A stretch of DNA of 64,000 nt, taken from NCBI GenBank assembly GCA_963791225.1, contig CAWBRV010000006.1, positions 4,220 through 68,219 of the forward strand. The letters are read 5' to 3'. The DNA comes from PALSA-612 sp963791225. GTDB lineage: Bacteria; Actinomycetota; Thermoleophilia; Gaiellales; Gaiellaceae. The notes beneath the pieces are model-generated. The model saw nothing but the letters and a program-made list of their open reading frames with translations, was not told where the DNA came from and made no database searches. Every line of letters begins with the position of its first letter. Within the stretch, counting starts at the first letter, position 1. Shown here in pieces: positions 33,357 to 41,823 of this stretch. The translations under genes and the position numbers were made by a program.

Positions 33357-34799
33357 ATGAGCCGAGAGATCATCGAAGCGGTCCGCACGATCGAGAAAGA
33401 GAAGGGGATCGAGGAGGACACGCTGATCCAGGCGCTCGAGGACGCGCTCCTCGCCGCCTACAAGAAGACGCCGGGCGCAACCCGGCACGCCACGGTCGAG
33501 CTGGACGACGAGACGGGTGACTTCCGTGTGTTCTCGATCGAGCTCCCGGCCGACCTCGAGGAGCGTCTCCTCGACGAGGCCCGCGAGCGCGCCATCGACG
33601 AGCTCGAGGCACTGGAGGTGGAGACAGGCGAGAAGTCGCACGTCCTCGTCTCCGACGACGACCTCGACCTCGACTGGTCGGACGTGCCCGACGAGCAGAT
33701 CACGCGCGAGGACGTCACGCCCGAGAACTTCGGTCGCATCGCCGCGCAGACGGCCAAGCAGGTGATCCTGCAGAGGATCCGCGAGGCCGAGCGCGAGATG
33801 ATGTACGAGGAGTACAAGGACCGGACGGGCGAGGTCGTCACCGGGATCGTGCAGCAGGCCGGCGACCGCAACAACGTCCTGATCGACCTCGGCAAGGTGG
33901 AGGCGCTGCTGCCGCGCTCCGAGCAGGTCGACGGTGAGCGCTACGAGCAGGGCAGCCGGATCAAGGCCGTGATCACCGAGGTGCGCTCGGGCACGAAGGG
34001 GCCGCAGGTGATCCTGTCGCGGCGCGATCCCGAGCTGATCCGAACACTCTTCGAGCTCGAAGTGCCGGAGATCGCCGACGGCCTGGTCGTGATCAAGGCC
34101 GTTGCCCGCGAGCCCGGCTACCGCGCGAAGATCGCGGTCGAGTCGCACGCCCAGGGCGTCGACCCGGTCGGCGCCTGCGTCGGCCCGCGCGGCTCGCGCG
34201 TCCGCATGGTCGTCTCCGAGCTCCGCGGCGAGAAGATCGACATCATCCCGTGGAACACGGAGCCGGCGCGCTTCGTCGCCAAGGCGTTGTCGCCCGCCCG
34301 GGTCCGCGAGGTCTACATCGACGACGAGTCGCGCGACGCGACCGTGATCGTCCCCGACGACCAGCTGGCGCTCGCGATCGGCAAGGAGGGCCTCAACGCC
34401 CGCCTGGCCGCGCGACTGACCGGCTGGAAGATCGACATCAAGTCCGACTCCGAGTTCGCGCAGGAGGAGGCCGACGCGGCCTTCGGCGGCGAGGACAGCG
34501 AGGAGTTCACGGGCCGCTGCGCTGCCATCCTCTCGAACGGCAAGCGCTGCCCGAACGCGGCATTGCCGGGATCGCGCTTCTGCGGCGTCCAGGCGCACCA
34601 GGACCTGGCCGAGCGCGAGGCGCGCGGCGAGGACATGACCGGCAGCGTCGTCCAGGCCGGGAGCGCCGACGACGAGACGGACGGCGAGGAGCTCGACGCC
34701 GAGGGCGGCGAGCAGGCCGCCGAGGCCGAGCCCGTCGCGATCGCCGAGCCCGAGGCGGACGTTGCGGCGGTCGAGGAGGAGTCCTCTTCGGCGGCGTAG
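33357..34799 (+). CDS. nusA: Transcription termination/antitermination factor NusA with Cys-rich tail
   Basis: NusA binds RNA polymerase and controls pausing and termination. Order: N-terminal polymerase-binding domain (SREIIEAVRTIEKEKGIEED), S1 domain (GEVVTGIVQQAGDRNNVLID), KH1 (GACVGPRGSRVRMVVSEL) and KH2 (LAIGKEGLNARLAARLTGW). Beyond the usual end (about residue 370) lies GRCAAILSNGKRCPNAALPG followed by SRFCGVQAHQ, a Cys/His pattern that could hold zinc, then an acidic tail. From ATG 33357 it has 480 residues. It is second in the attenuator-led operon. Confidence 0.95.
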   Translation: MSREIIEAVRTIEKEKGIEEDTLIQALEDALLAAYKKTPGATRHATVELDDETGDFRVFSIELPADLEERLLDEARERAIDELEALEVETGEKSHVLVSDDDLDLDWSDVPDEQITREDVTPENFGRIAAQTAKQVILQRIREAEREMMYEEYKDRTGEVVTGIVQQAGDRNNVLIDLGKVEALLPRSEQVDGERYEQGSRIKAVITEVRSGTKGPQVILSRRDPELIRTLFELEVPEIADGLVVIKAVAREPGYRAKIAVESHAQGVDPVGACVGPRGSRVRMVVSELRGEKIDIIPWNTEPARFVAKALSPARVREVYIDDESRDATVIVPDDQLALAIGKEGLNARLAARLTGWKIDIKSDSEFAQEEADAAFGGEDSEEFTGRCAAILSNGKRCPNAALPGSRFCGVQAHQDLAEREARGEDMTGSVVQAGSADDETDGEELDAEGGEQAAEAEPVAIAEPEADVAAVEEESSSAA

Positions 34800-34807
34800 C
34801 GGGCCAC

Positions 34808-35053
34808 GTCCCGACCCGGACCTGCGCCGGCTGTGGCCGGCGGGCGCCGAAGACGGAGCTCGTCCGCTTCGTCGCTCGCGACGGGTCGCTCGCACAGGCC
34901 GGCCGGGGAGCGCCGGGCCGCGGCGTCTACACCTGCCGCCGGCTCAGCTGCTTCGAGAGGGCCGCCGCGCGACGCGCCTTCGCCCGCACGCTGAGAACCT
35001 CCGTCCGCGTCGATCCGGACCTGAAAGGCCTTTACACTCTAGGCAATGGCTGA
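34808..35053 (+). CDS. ylxR: YlxR (RNase P-modulating / nucleic-acid-binding protein), start unclear
   Basis: The family hallmark is clear: RTCAGCGRRAPKTELVRFVA, then GRGAPGRGVYTCRRLSCFERA and AARRAFAR, about 80 residues, in the normal nusA-ylxR-infB position. The family start would fall at codon 34808, which reads GTC (VPTRTCAGC) and not ATG or GTG, and no standard start exists nearby in this frame. Either an unusual start is used or one base is misread. It overlaps the infB start. Confidence 0.82.
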   Translation, partial: VPTRTCAGCGRRAPKTELVRFVARDGSLAQAGRGAPGRGVYTCRRLSCFERAAARRAFARTLRTSVRVDPDLKGLYTLGNG

Positions 35054-37001
35054 GCGTCCCAACAGACCGATTCGCCCCCGCGGCCACGGCGCCGGCGGGC
35101 GTAAGCGACGTGTCGTCATCGACACGGGCGCCGGTCGGCCGCGTCCTGATGCGCGGGGGTCGCGCGACCGCATCCCGCGCGAGCCGAAGAGCGACCAGCC
35201 GATCGCGCCGCCCACAGGGCCTGCCGTCGTCGAATCGGGCGTCACGGTCCGCGACTTCTCGCAGGCGCTCGGCGTCTCGATGCAGGAGATCATCAAGATC
35301 CTGATGGGCCTCGGACAGATGCGGACGGCGACACAGTCGCTGACCGACGACGAGGTCGAGCTGATCGCCACGGAGCTCAAGCGCGAGGTGACCATCAAGC
35401 ACCTGGGCGAGGAGGACGAGGCGCCCGAGGTCTTCGACGACGCCGAGGAGACGCTCATCGCCCGGCCGCCGGTGGTCACGATCATGGGCCACGTCGACCA
35501 TGGCAAGACGACGCTCCTGGACGCGATCCGCGAGACGTCGGTCGCCGCCTCCGAGGCCGGCGGGATCACGCAGCACATCGGCGCCTATCAGGTCGACCAC
35601 AGCGGCCGGAAGATCACGTTCCTCGACACGCCCGGCCATGAGGCGTTCACCGCCATGCGTGCCCGCGGCGCGAACGTGACCGACGTCGCCGTGCTCGTCG
35701 TCGCGGCCGACGACGGGGTCATGCCGCAGACGAAGGAGTCGATCTCGCACGCCCGCGCAGCCGACGTGCCGATCGTCGTCGCCATCAACAAGATCGACCT
35801 TCCGGACGCGAACACGGACCGGGTCAAGAGCGAGCTCGCCTCCGACGGGCTCCAGCCCGAGGAGTGGGGAGGGACGACGCAGTTCTCGGAGGTTTCGGCG
35901 AAGCAGAAGACGAATCTCGACGATCTCCTCGAGAAGGTGCTGCTCGTGGCCGACGTCGAGCTCGACCTGCGCGCCAACCCGGCGGCGGAGGCGTCCGGCC
36001 CGATCGTCGAGTCGCGCCTGGACGTCGGGCGTGGCACGGTCGCGACCATGCTCGTCCAGCGCGGCACGCTCCGGGTTGGAGACGCGATCGTGGCCGGCCA
36101 CGCCCACGGGCGCGTCCGCGGCCTCTTCAACTACCGCGGCGAGAAGGTCAAGGAGGCAAAGCCGGGCGAGCCGGTCGAGATCCTCGGCTTCGACACGCCG
36201 CCGCTCGCCGGCGAGTTCGCGCGCGTGGTCGAGAACGAGCGCCAGGCACGCCACCTCGCACAGATGCGCGACGAACGGCTGCGCCGAGAGCAGTTTGCCG
36301 CCCGCCCGCGCAGCGTCTCGCTCGAGAGCCTGTACGAGCAGATGGAGGACGGTGACGTCCAGGAGCTCGGTCTCGTCGTCAAGGCCGACGTCCAGGGCTC
36401 CGTCGAGGCGGCCGTCAGCGAGATCGCGAAGATCCAGCACGCCGAGGTGCGCGTCCTCGTGATCCACTCCGGCGTCGGGGGCATTACCGAGAGCGACGTC
36501 AACCTCGCCGCCGCCTCGGGTGCGCTGATCGTCGGCTTCAACGTGCGCCCCAGCCCCGAGGCGCGCGCACTCGCCGAGCGCGAGGGCGTCGAGATCCGCA
36601 CCTACCGCGTCATCTACCAGCTCACCGAGGACATCGAGCAGGCCCTCGTCGGCATGCTGCGGCCGGTCAGCGAAGAGGTCGCGCTCGGCGAGGCCGAGGT
36701 GCGCGCGCTGATCCGGATCTCGCGTTTCGGCACGATCGCCGGCTCGCACGTGACCCGCGGCGTCATCCGCCGCGGCGCCCGCGCCCGCATCGTCCGCGAC
36801 GGCGCGCTCGTCTACGAGACGACGATCGACTCGCTGCGCCGATTCAAGGAGGACACGCGCGAGGTCACCGAAGGCTTCGAGTGCGGCATCCACCTCGAGG
36901 GCTACGACGACGTCAAAGAGGGCGACGTCATCGAGGCGTACGAGGTGCGGCAGGTCGAGCGAACCGCGCTCGACGAGTCAGCGCAGACGCCCGCCTCGTA
37001 G
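35046..37001 (+). CDS. infB: Translation initiation factor IF-2, short form
   Basis: IF-2 places initiator tRNA on the ribosome. G motifs: GHVDHGKTT (near residue 147), DTPGHEAF, NKID. The N-terminus has an IF2 N2-like module (VRDFSQALGVSMQEIIKILM) after a basic stretch of about 60 residues; domains II to IV follow to FECGIHLEGYDDVKEGDVIEAY. At 651 residues it lacks the long repetitive N-terminus of many actinobacterial IF-2 proteins. It overlaps ylxR by 8 nt. Intact frame. Confidence 0.96.
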   Translation: MAERPNRPIRPRGHGAGGRKRRVVIDTGAGRPRPDARGSRDRIPREPKSDQPIAPPTGPAVVESGVTVRDFSQALGVSMQEIIKILMGLGQMRTATQSLTDDEVELIATELKREVTIKHLGEEDEAPEVFDDAEETLIARPPVVTIMGHVDHGKTTLLDAIRETSVAASEAGGITQHIGAYQVDHSGRKITFLDTPGHEAFTAMRARGANVTDVAVLVVAADDGVMPQTKESISHARAADVPIVVAINKIDLPDANTDRVKSELASDGLQPEEWGGTTQFSEVSAKQKTNLDDLLEKVLLVADVELDLRANPAAEASGPIVESRLDVGRGTVATMLVQRGTLRVGDAIVAGHAHGRVRGLFNYRGEKVKEAKPGEPVEILGFDTPPLAGEFARVVENERQARHLAQMRDERLRREQFAARPRSVSLESLYEQMEDGDVQELGLVVKADVQGSVEAAVSEIAKIQHAEVRVLVIHSGVGGITESDVNLAAASGALIVGFNVRPSPEARALAEREGVEIRTYRVIYQLTEDIEQALVGMLRPVSEEVALGEAEVRALIRISRFGTIAGSHVTRGVIRRGARARIVRDGALVYETTIDSLRRFKEDTREVTEGFECGIHLEGYDDVKEGDVIEAYEVRQVERTALDESAQTPAS

Positions 37002-37059
37002 CCGCCTCGCCACTGATCGGTTCCGGCGAGCCGTTTCGCACCCCCGCGCCTCGCTGTTT

Positions 37060-37168
37060 GCACCCCCGCCCCTCTGAGGGGTGGGGCACCACCCTCCACC
37101 CTCGTGCTCGACGATATCGACGAAGGACGCCTGCGTGTGTGCCGATTTCTTGCCAATTTCGCGCGGCC
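37060..37168 (+). repeat. Dispersed intergenic repeat, copy B
   Basis: Same element as 9061-9171 (which is on the other strand). Here it fills the gap between infB and the DUF503 gene: a hairpin (CCCCGCCCCT/AGGGGTGGGG), the shared core CCACCCTCCACCCTCGTGCT, a GTGTGTG tract and a CGCGCGGCC end. Hairpin bases differ from copy A but pairing is kept. Confidence 0.8.
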
Positions 37169-37186
37169 GTCCGGTTGAATAGGCCG

Positions 37187-37486
37187 ATGGGCGCGGGCTA
37201 CGTGGGCATCCTCTCCGTCGAGCTGCACTTCCCGGAGGCCGGGTCGCTCAAGGGCAAGCGCAAGTACGTCAAGTCCGCCAAGGCGCAGCTGCAGCGCCGG
37301 TTCGGCGCGTCGGTCGCCGAGGTCGACCATCACGACCTCTGGCAGCGCGCCCGGCTCACCGTCGCGTGCGTCGCGCGTGGCCACACCGAGCTCCAGCAGC
37401 TGCTCGACGGAGCCGAGCGCTATCTCGGCGGCCAGGAGTGGGAGCTCGTGCGGGTGGAGAGGGAGATCGTGGATCCGGATGAGTGA
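37187..37486 (+). CDS. DUF503 protein (YlxP-like)
   Basis: The 99-residue protein has the DUF503 pattern: LSVELHFPEAGSLKGKRKYV, KAQLQRRFGASVAEVDHHDLWQRA and a beta-strand end (WELVRVEREIVDPDE). It corresponds to the small proteins between infB and rbfA in Gram-positive bacteria (YlxP), which are thought to aid ribosome biogenesis but have no settled function. The last codons overlap the rbfA ATG. Confidence 0.85.
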   Translation: MGAGYVGILSVELHFPEAGSLKGKRKYVKSAKAQLQRRFGASVAEVDHHDLWQRARLTVACVARGHTELQQLLDGAERYLGGQEWELVRVEREIVDPDE

Positions 37487-37847
37487 CCGGATGCGGCGTG
37501 TGAACGAGTCGATCCGGCAGGTGCTGTCGGAGCGGCTGCCGGAGCTCAAGGATCCCCGGATCGGCTTTGTCACGGTCACCGGCGTCGTCACGACGCCCGA
37601 TCTGCGGACCGCGACCGTCTTCGTCAGCGTCCTCGGAGCCGATCGTCAGCGGGAGCGGACGCTCCGCGCGCTGCAGGCAGCGCACGGCGTCCTGCAGTCG
37701 GCGATCGCGCGCGAGCTGAAGCTGAAGCGGACTCCACAGCTTGCGTTCGAATACGATCCGTCGGTCGAGCGAGGAGTGCGCATGACGAAGCTGATCGACG
37801 ACCTCGCTCCCGAGCCTGCCGAGGATGAACCCGATGCCGAACAGTGA
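37479..37847 (+). CDS. rbfA: Ribosome-binding factor A
   Basis: RbfA is a KH-fold 30S maturation factor. The 122-residue protein reads RMRRVNESIRQVLSERLPEL, DPRIGFVTVTGVVTTPDLRT, and ends ERGVRMTKLIDDL with an acidic tail. ATG 37479 overlaps the DUF503 stop; ATG 37491 is an alternative start. Usual position between infB and the DHH phosphoesterase. Confidence 0.93.
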   Translation: MSDRMRRVNESIRQVLSERLPELKDPRIGFVTVTGVVTTPDLRTATVFVSVLGADRQRERTLRALQAAHGVLQSAIARELKLKRTPQLAFEYDPSVERGVRMTKLIDDLAPEPAEDEPDAEQ

Positions 37848-38829
37848 GCTCGCCGCGGTCGCTGAGGCGATCCGCGCCCACGACCGCTTCCTGCTCGTCA
37901 CGCACGAGAACCCGGACGGAGACGCGCTCGGTTCGATCCTCGGAACGAAGCTCGCGCTCGACCGGCTCGGCAAGGACAGCGTCATGTACCTCCCCGGCCA
38001 GACAGCGCCGCCGGCCGACTATGCGTTCCTGCCGCTCGACGAACTGCGCCGAGAGCTCCCGGACGACGCCGGCGAGCGGGTGCTGCTCGCGCTCGACTGC
38101 GCGAACGCGCTGCGGATGGGTGCCGCAGGGGAGCTCCTCCCGCGGGTGCCGCTCTCGATCGACGTCGACCACCATCACGACAACTCGCGCTTCGCGGCGA
38201 TCAACCACGTCGTCGCGGACGCGTCGTCGACGGGCGAGATCGTGCGCGACCTGCTCGGGCTGCTCGACGTATCTCTGACGCCCGCGATCGCGGAGGCGCT
38301 GTACGTCGCGCTCGTCACCGACACGGGGCGTTTCCAGTACACGAACACGACGCCGAAGGCGCTCCGCCTCGCGGCCGAACTGGTCGAGGCGGGCGTCGAC
38401 GTCCAGCGCGTCTTCCAGGGGATCTACGAGTCGGTCGAGTTCGCCAAGTTGAAGCTGCTCGCGCGCGCGCTCGAACGGGCGCAGGTGTACGACGGCGGGC
38501 GGCTCGTGATCTCGTATCTGCTGCGGAGCGACTTCCACGAGCTGGGGGTGGGGGAGGAGTACGCCGAGGGGATCATCGACTACCTGCGCTCCGTCGAGGG
38601 TGCCGAGCTGGCGGCGACGATCCGCGAGCCGCCCGAGCCCCCGGAGGCGCCGCGCCGGATCAGCCTGCGGGCCTCGAGCGACGAGATCGACGTGTCCGCG
38701 ATCGCCCGGCAGCGCGGGGGTGGAGGACACCGCCAGGCGGCCGGCTTCTCGAGCCCGGACTCGATCGAGGAGATCGTGGCGTTCATCCGCTCCGCGTTCG
38801 CCGCGTCGCATGCCACCGCGAGCTCTTAG
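37825..38829 (+). CDS. DHH/DHHA1 phosphoesterase (NrnA-like oligoribonuclease/pAp phosphatase)
   Basis: The 334-residue enzyme has the DHH metal motifs VTHENPDGDALGS, LLALDCANA and SIDVDHHHDN, and the DHHA1 motif GGGGHRQAAGF at the C-terminus. NrnA-type enzymes degrade short RNA oligomers (or cyclic-dinucleotide products) and dephosphorylate pAp. ATG 37825 or 37834 may be the start; both overlap rbfA. truB begins inside its last codons. Confidence 0.9.
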   Translation: MNPMPNSELAAVAEAIRAHDRFLLVTHENPDGDALGSILGTKLALDRLGKDSVMYLPGQTAPPADYAFLPLDELRRELPDDAGERVLLALDCANALRMGAAGELLPRVPLSIDVDHHHDNSRFAAINHVVADASSTGEIVRDLLGLLDVSLTPAIAEALYVALVTDTGRFQYTNTTPKALRLAAELVEAGVDVQRVFQGIYESVEFAKLKLLARALERAQVYDGGRLVISYLLRSDFHELGVGEEYAEGIIDYLRSVEGAELAATIREPPEPPEAPRRISLRASSDEIDVSAIARQRGGGGHRQAAGFSSPDSIEEIVAFIRSAFAASHATASS

Positions 38830-39586
38830 CCCTTCCGGTCTCGTCCTCGTCGACAAGCCGGCGGGGCCGTCCTCGTTCGCGATCGTGAAGCGTCTTCGCG
38901 ATCGGACGGGCGCTCGTGCCGGCCACGCCGGGACGCTCGACCCGTTCGCGACCGGGCTTCTCCTCGTCCTGCTCGGGGCGTCCACGCGGCTGGCGCAGTA
39001 CCTCGTCGGCCTCGACAAGCGCTATCTGACGGAGATCGACCTCTCCGCGCGCACCGCGACCGGGGACGTCGAGGGAGAGGTCGTCGAGCGGCACGAGCCG
39101 CCTTCGCCGGCGGAACTGGAGACGCGGCTCGACGCCCTGAGCGGCGAGATCGAGCTGCCGGTCCCGGCCGCATCGGCGGTCAAGATCGACGGCGAGCGCG
39201 CCTACCGCCTTGCAAGACGCGGCGTGGCGGTCGAGATGCCGCTCCGCCGCTCGATGGTCCACGCGCTCGACCTGATCGGCTACGAGGAGGGCGTCACGAC
39301 ACTCGATCTGCGCGTCTCCTCCGGCACGTACGTCCGCGCGATCGCCGAGGAGCTCGGCGGGCACTGCGTGACGCTGCGCCGCACGGAGGTCGGGCCGTTT
39401 CCGGTCACAGATGCGGACGAGGCTCGGATCCTGCCGCCCGGGGAGGCGCTCTCCTTCCTCCCGGCGGTCGAGGTCGACGATGCCGCTGCGGCCGCGATCC
39501 GACAGGGCCGACGGCGCATCGAGGAGCGCGTGCGCGTCTTCTGCGGCGGCGAGCTCGTCGCAGTCAACGGAACGGTGCTCCCGTGA
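38810..39586 (+). CDS. truB: tRNA pseudouridine-55 synthase
   Basis: TruB makes pseudouridine 55 in the tRNA T-loop. The catalytic Asp is in GHAGTLDPFATGLLLV; LVLVDKPAGPSSFAIVKRLR is the family start, and KIDGERAYRLARRG and RVSSGTYVRAIAEELG are conserved further on. From ATG 38810 it has 258 residues, somewhat short with a reduced C-terminal PUA region. It overlaps the upstream gene by 20 nt and ribF by 4 nt. Confidence 0.94.
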   Translation: MPPRALSPSGLVLVDKPAGPSSFAIVKRLRDRTGARAGHAGTLDPFATGLLLVLLGASTRLAQYLVGLDKRYLTEIDLSARTATGDVEGEVVERHEPPSPAELETRLDALSGEIELPVPAASAVKIDGERAYRLARRGVAVEMPLRRSMVHALDLIGYEEGVTTLDLRVSSGTYVRAIAEELGGHCVTLRRTEVGPFPVTDADEARILPPGEALSFLPAVEVDDAAAAAIRQGRRRIEERVRVFCGGELVAVNGTVLP

Positions 39587-40449
39587 ACGTCGCCCGGTCG
39601 GCCGGCGAGCTCGACGCGCTCCCGCGCGCGGTGGCGATCGGCACCTTCGACGGCGTCCACCGCGGCCACCGGCGCGTGATCGGCGCCGCGGTCGAGACAG
39701 GTCTCGTGCCGACGGTCGTCACGTTCGACCCGCATCCGCGCATTGCGCTCGGCTACGGCGTCGAGCTCCTCTGCACGCTCGAGCGGCGGCTCGAGCTGAT
39801 CGCGACCCTCGGCGTCGCCGACACGCTCGTCGTCCCGTTCGACTACGACCTGCAGCAACGCGAGCCGGAGGACTTCGCCCGAGACGTGCTCGGCGCGATC
39901 GGGACCGAGGTCGTGGTGGCAGGAGAGACGTTCCGGTTCGGACACCGCCGCCGCGGCGACCTCGAGCTCCTACGCGGACTCGGCTTCGACGCGCGGGCGG
40001 TGCCGTTCCTCGAGGGCGTCTCGTCGACGGAGATCCGGCGGCTCCTGCACGAGGGAGACCTGACCGCCGCAGCCGGGCAGCTCGGTCGCCCGCCGGAGGT
40101 CGAGGGCACCGTCGTCGTCGGCGACGAGCGCGGCGGCACGCTCGGCTTCCCGACCGCGAACCTCGCGGTCGACGCGCACCTGCTCGTTCCGGCCTACGGC
40201 ATCTACGCCGGCGCGGCGCTCGGGACGCCGGCTGCGATCTCGATCGGCACGAACCCGCACTACGGAGGCCTGGAGCGGAAGATCGAGGCATTTCTGCTCG
40301 ACTTCGAAGGCGACCTCTACGGGCGGCGGCTCGTGGTCGAGCTCTGGCAGCGCCTCCGTGACGAGCGGGTGTTCGAGAGCGAGCAGGCGCTGATCGACCA
40401 GATCGCCCGCGACGTCGAGCAGACCCGGGCGGCGCGCCGTCCGGGCTAG
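39583..40449 (+). CDS. ribF: Bifunctional riboflavin kinase / FAD synthetase
   Basis: RibF converts riboflavin to FMN and then FAD. The N-terminal nucleotidyltransferase domain has IGTFDGVHRGHRRVI and VTFDPHP; the SSTEIRRLL block follows. The C-terminal kinase domain has GTLGFPTANLAVD and ISIGTNPHYGG, with the catalytic Glu in VELWQRLRDE. GTG start, 288 residues. It ends tail-to-tail with the transpeptidase gene; the two stop codons overlap in CTAG. Confidence 0.95.
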   Translation: MNVARSAGELDALPRAVAIGTFDGVHRGHRRVIGAAVETGLVPTVVTFDPHPRIALGYGVELLCTLERRLELIATLGVADTLVVPFDYDLQQREPEDFARDVLGAIGTEVVVAGETFRFGHRRRGDLELLRGLGFDARAVPFLEGVSSTEIRRLLHEGDLTAAAGQLGRPPEVEGTVVVGDERGGTLGFPTANLAVDAHLLVPAYGIYAGAALGTPAAISIGTNPHYGGLERKIEAFLLDFEGDLYGRRLVVELWQRLRDERVFESEQALIDQIARDVEQTRAARRPG

Positions 40450-41823
40450 AGCTCGAGCGCGGCGCCGTCGCGGCGTGGATCCGCAGCAGGCGCCGCGGCG
40501 AGAGACGAGGCTCGTGCCGCCGAAGTAGTGGTGACGATCAGGCCAGCGGCGGACCGTCCGGCCGGCCGCCTCGAGCCGCACCAGCGCCTCCTCGTCGACA
40601 CCCGGCTCGGCATTGATCGTCGATCCTGTCGGGTGGACGCGCGGCCGGTCGACCGCCTGCTGCGGCGCCAGCCCCTCGTCGAGCACCCCGGCGGCGACCG
40701 AGACGAACGCCGTTCGCAGCCGCGTGCCGCCGGCAGAGCCGATCGCCAGCACGAGCCCGTCGTCGTCGAGCGCGACCGCCGGCGACATCATGCTCTGCAT
40801 CCGCGTCCCGGCCACCAGGGGCGCGTCGACGAGGTCGTGCTCGCCGAGCATGCTGTTCAGGTGCAGGTCGAGGCCCGGCAGGAAGTCGCCGGAGCCGAGT
40901 CCGAGGCTCGACGTCAGCACGACTGCGCGGCCGTCGCCGTCGGCGACACACAGGTTCGTCGTGTGCCCTTCCGGGCCGTCGTCCTCGAAGACGTCCACGA
41001 GGGCCAGCACGCGTTCGGTCGCCGAAAGTCCGCTGAGCCGCGGGATCCTCCTCAGTAGCTCCGGCACGCCCGAAAGGCCGCCCCGGGTCAGGAAGCGCGT
41101 GCCCGCATAGGGGATCTCGACCGGCTCCGCCCAGTGCGCTTCGTATGCCTCGAGGTCGCTCCGCGTCACGACCGTCCCGTCCACCGCGAGTAGCGCCTCG
41201 GCGATCGAGCCGCGGTACACGCTCGCTGCCCCTTCGGCGGCGACCGTCTCGAGCGCGGCGACGAGGCCGGGCTGCTCGAGCCGCGCGCCGGCCGCAAGCG
41301 GCGTCCCGCCCGGTGCGTACAGCGCGGCTCCGCGGTTCATGGTCATCACCGGCTCGAGCATGGCCAGACAGGCCGCGTGCCGCGGCGGCAGGTCGGTTCC
41401 GTCCCGGGCAAGTCGCAGCGCGGGCTCGACGAGCCGGGCCCAGGGAAGCCGCCCGTGCCCGCGCCAGAGCGCGTCGAGCCCGGCGGGCAGCCCGGGCACG
41501 CCGCACGACGCCGGCCCGACTGCGTAGTACACCGTCTCCTCGCCGAACGGCACCGGCACGTCCAGCATCGGCGGCCCCGAGCCGCTCGGTACGGACACGA
41601 AGCAGTCGAGGTTCCGCGCGCGCCGGCCGTCCCACACGATCGCGTGCCCGCCGCCCAAGAGCCCCGTCATCACCGTCTCGGCGACACAGGACGCGAGCGA
41701 CGCCGCGACCGCCGCGTCGGCGGCGGTTCCGCCCTCCGCGAGGATCTCGAGCCCTGCCGCCGCGGTTGCCGGATGGCCCGCGGCGACCGACGCCCTCACA
41801 CCGCACTGCGTTCGAACAGCCAT
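40446..41823 (-). CDS. Gamma-glutamyltransferase family protein, C-terminal frameshift
   Basis: This Ntn-hydrolase is made as a precursor that self-cleaves; the nucleophile Thr is the first Thr of GPEGHTTNLCVADGDG. Other family blocks are HPATAAAGLEILAEGGTAAD, GPASCGVPGL, and MMSPAVALDDDGLVLAIGSAGG. The frame shifts near 40500, where correcting one base gives AAAPAADPRRDGAALEL and a stop at 40446. About 458 residues, with no obvious signal peptide. It follows the beta-lactamase-fold gene with a 28-nt overlap. It may act on glutathione, poly-gamma-glutamate or other gamma-glutamyl compounds. Confidence 0.87.
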
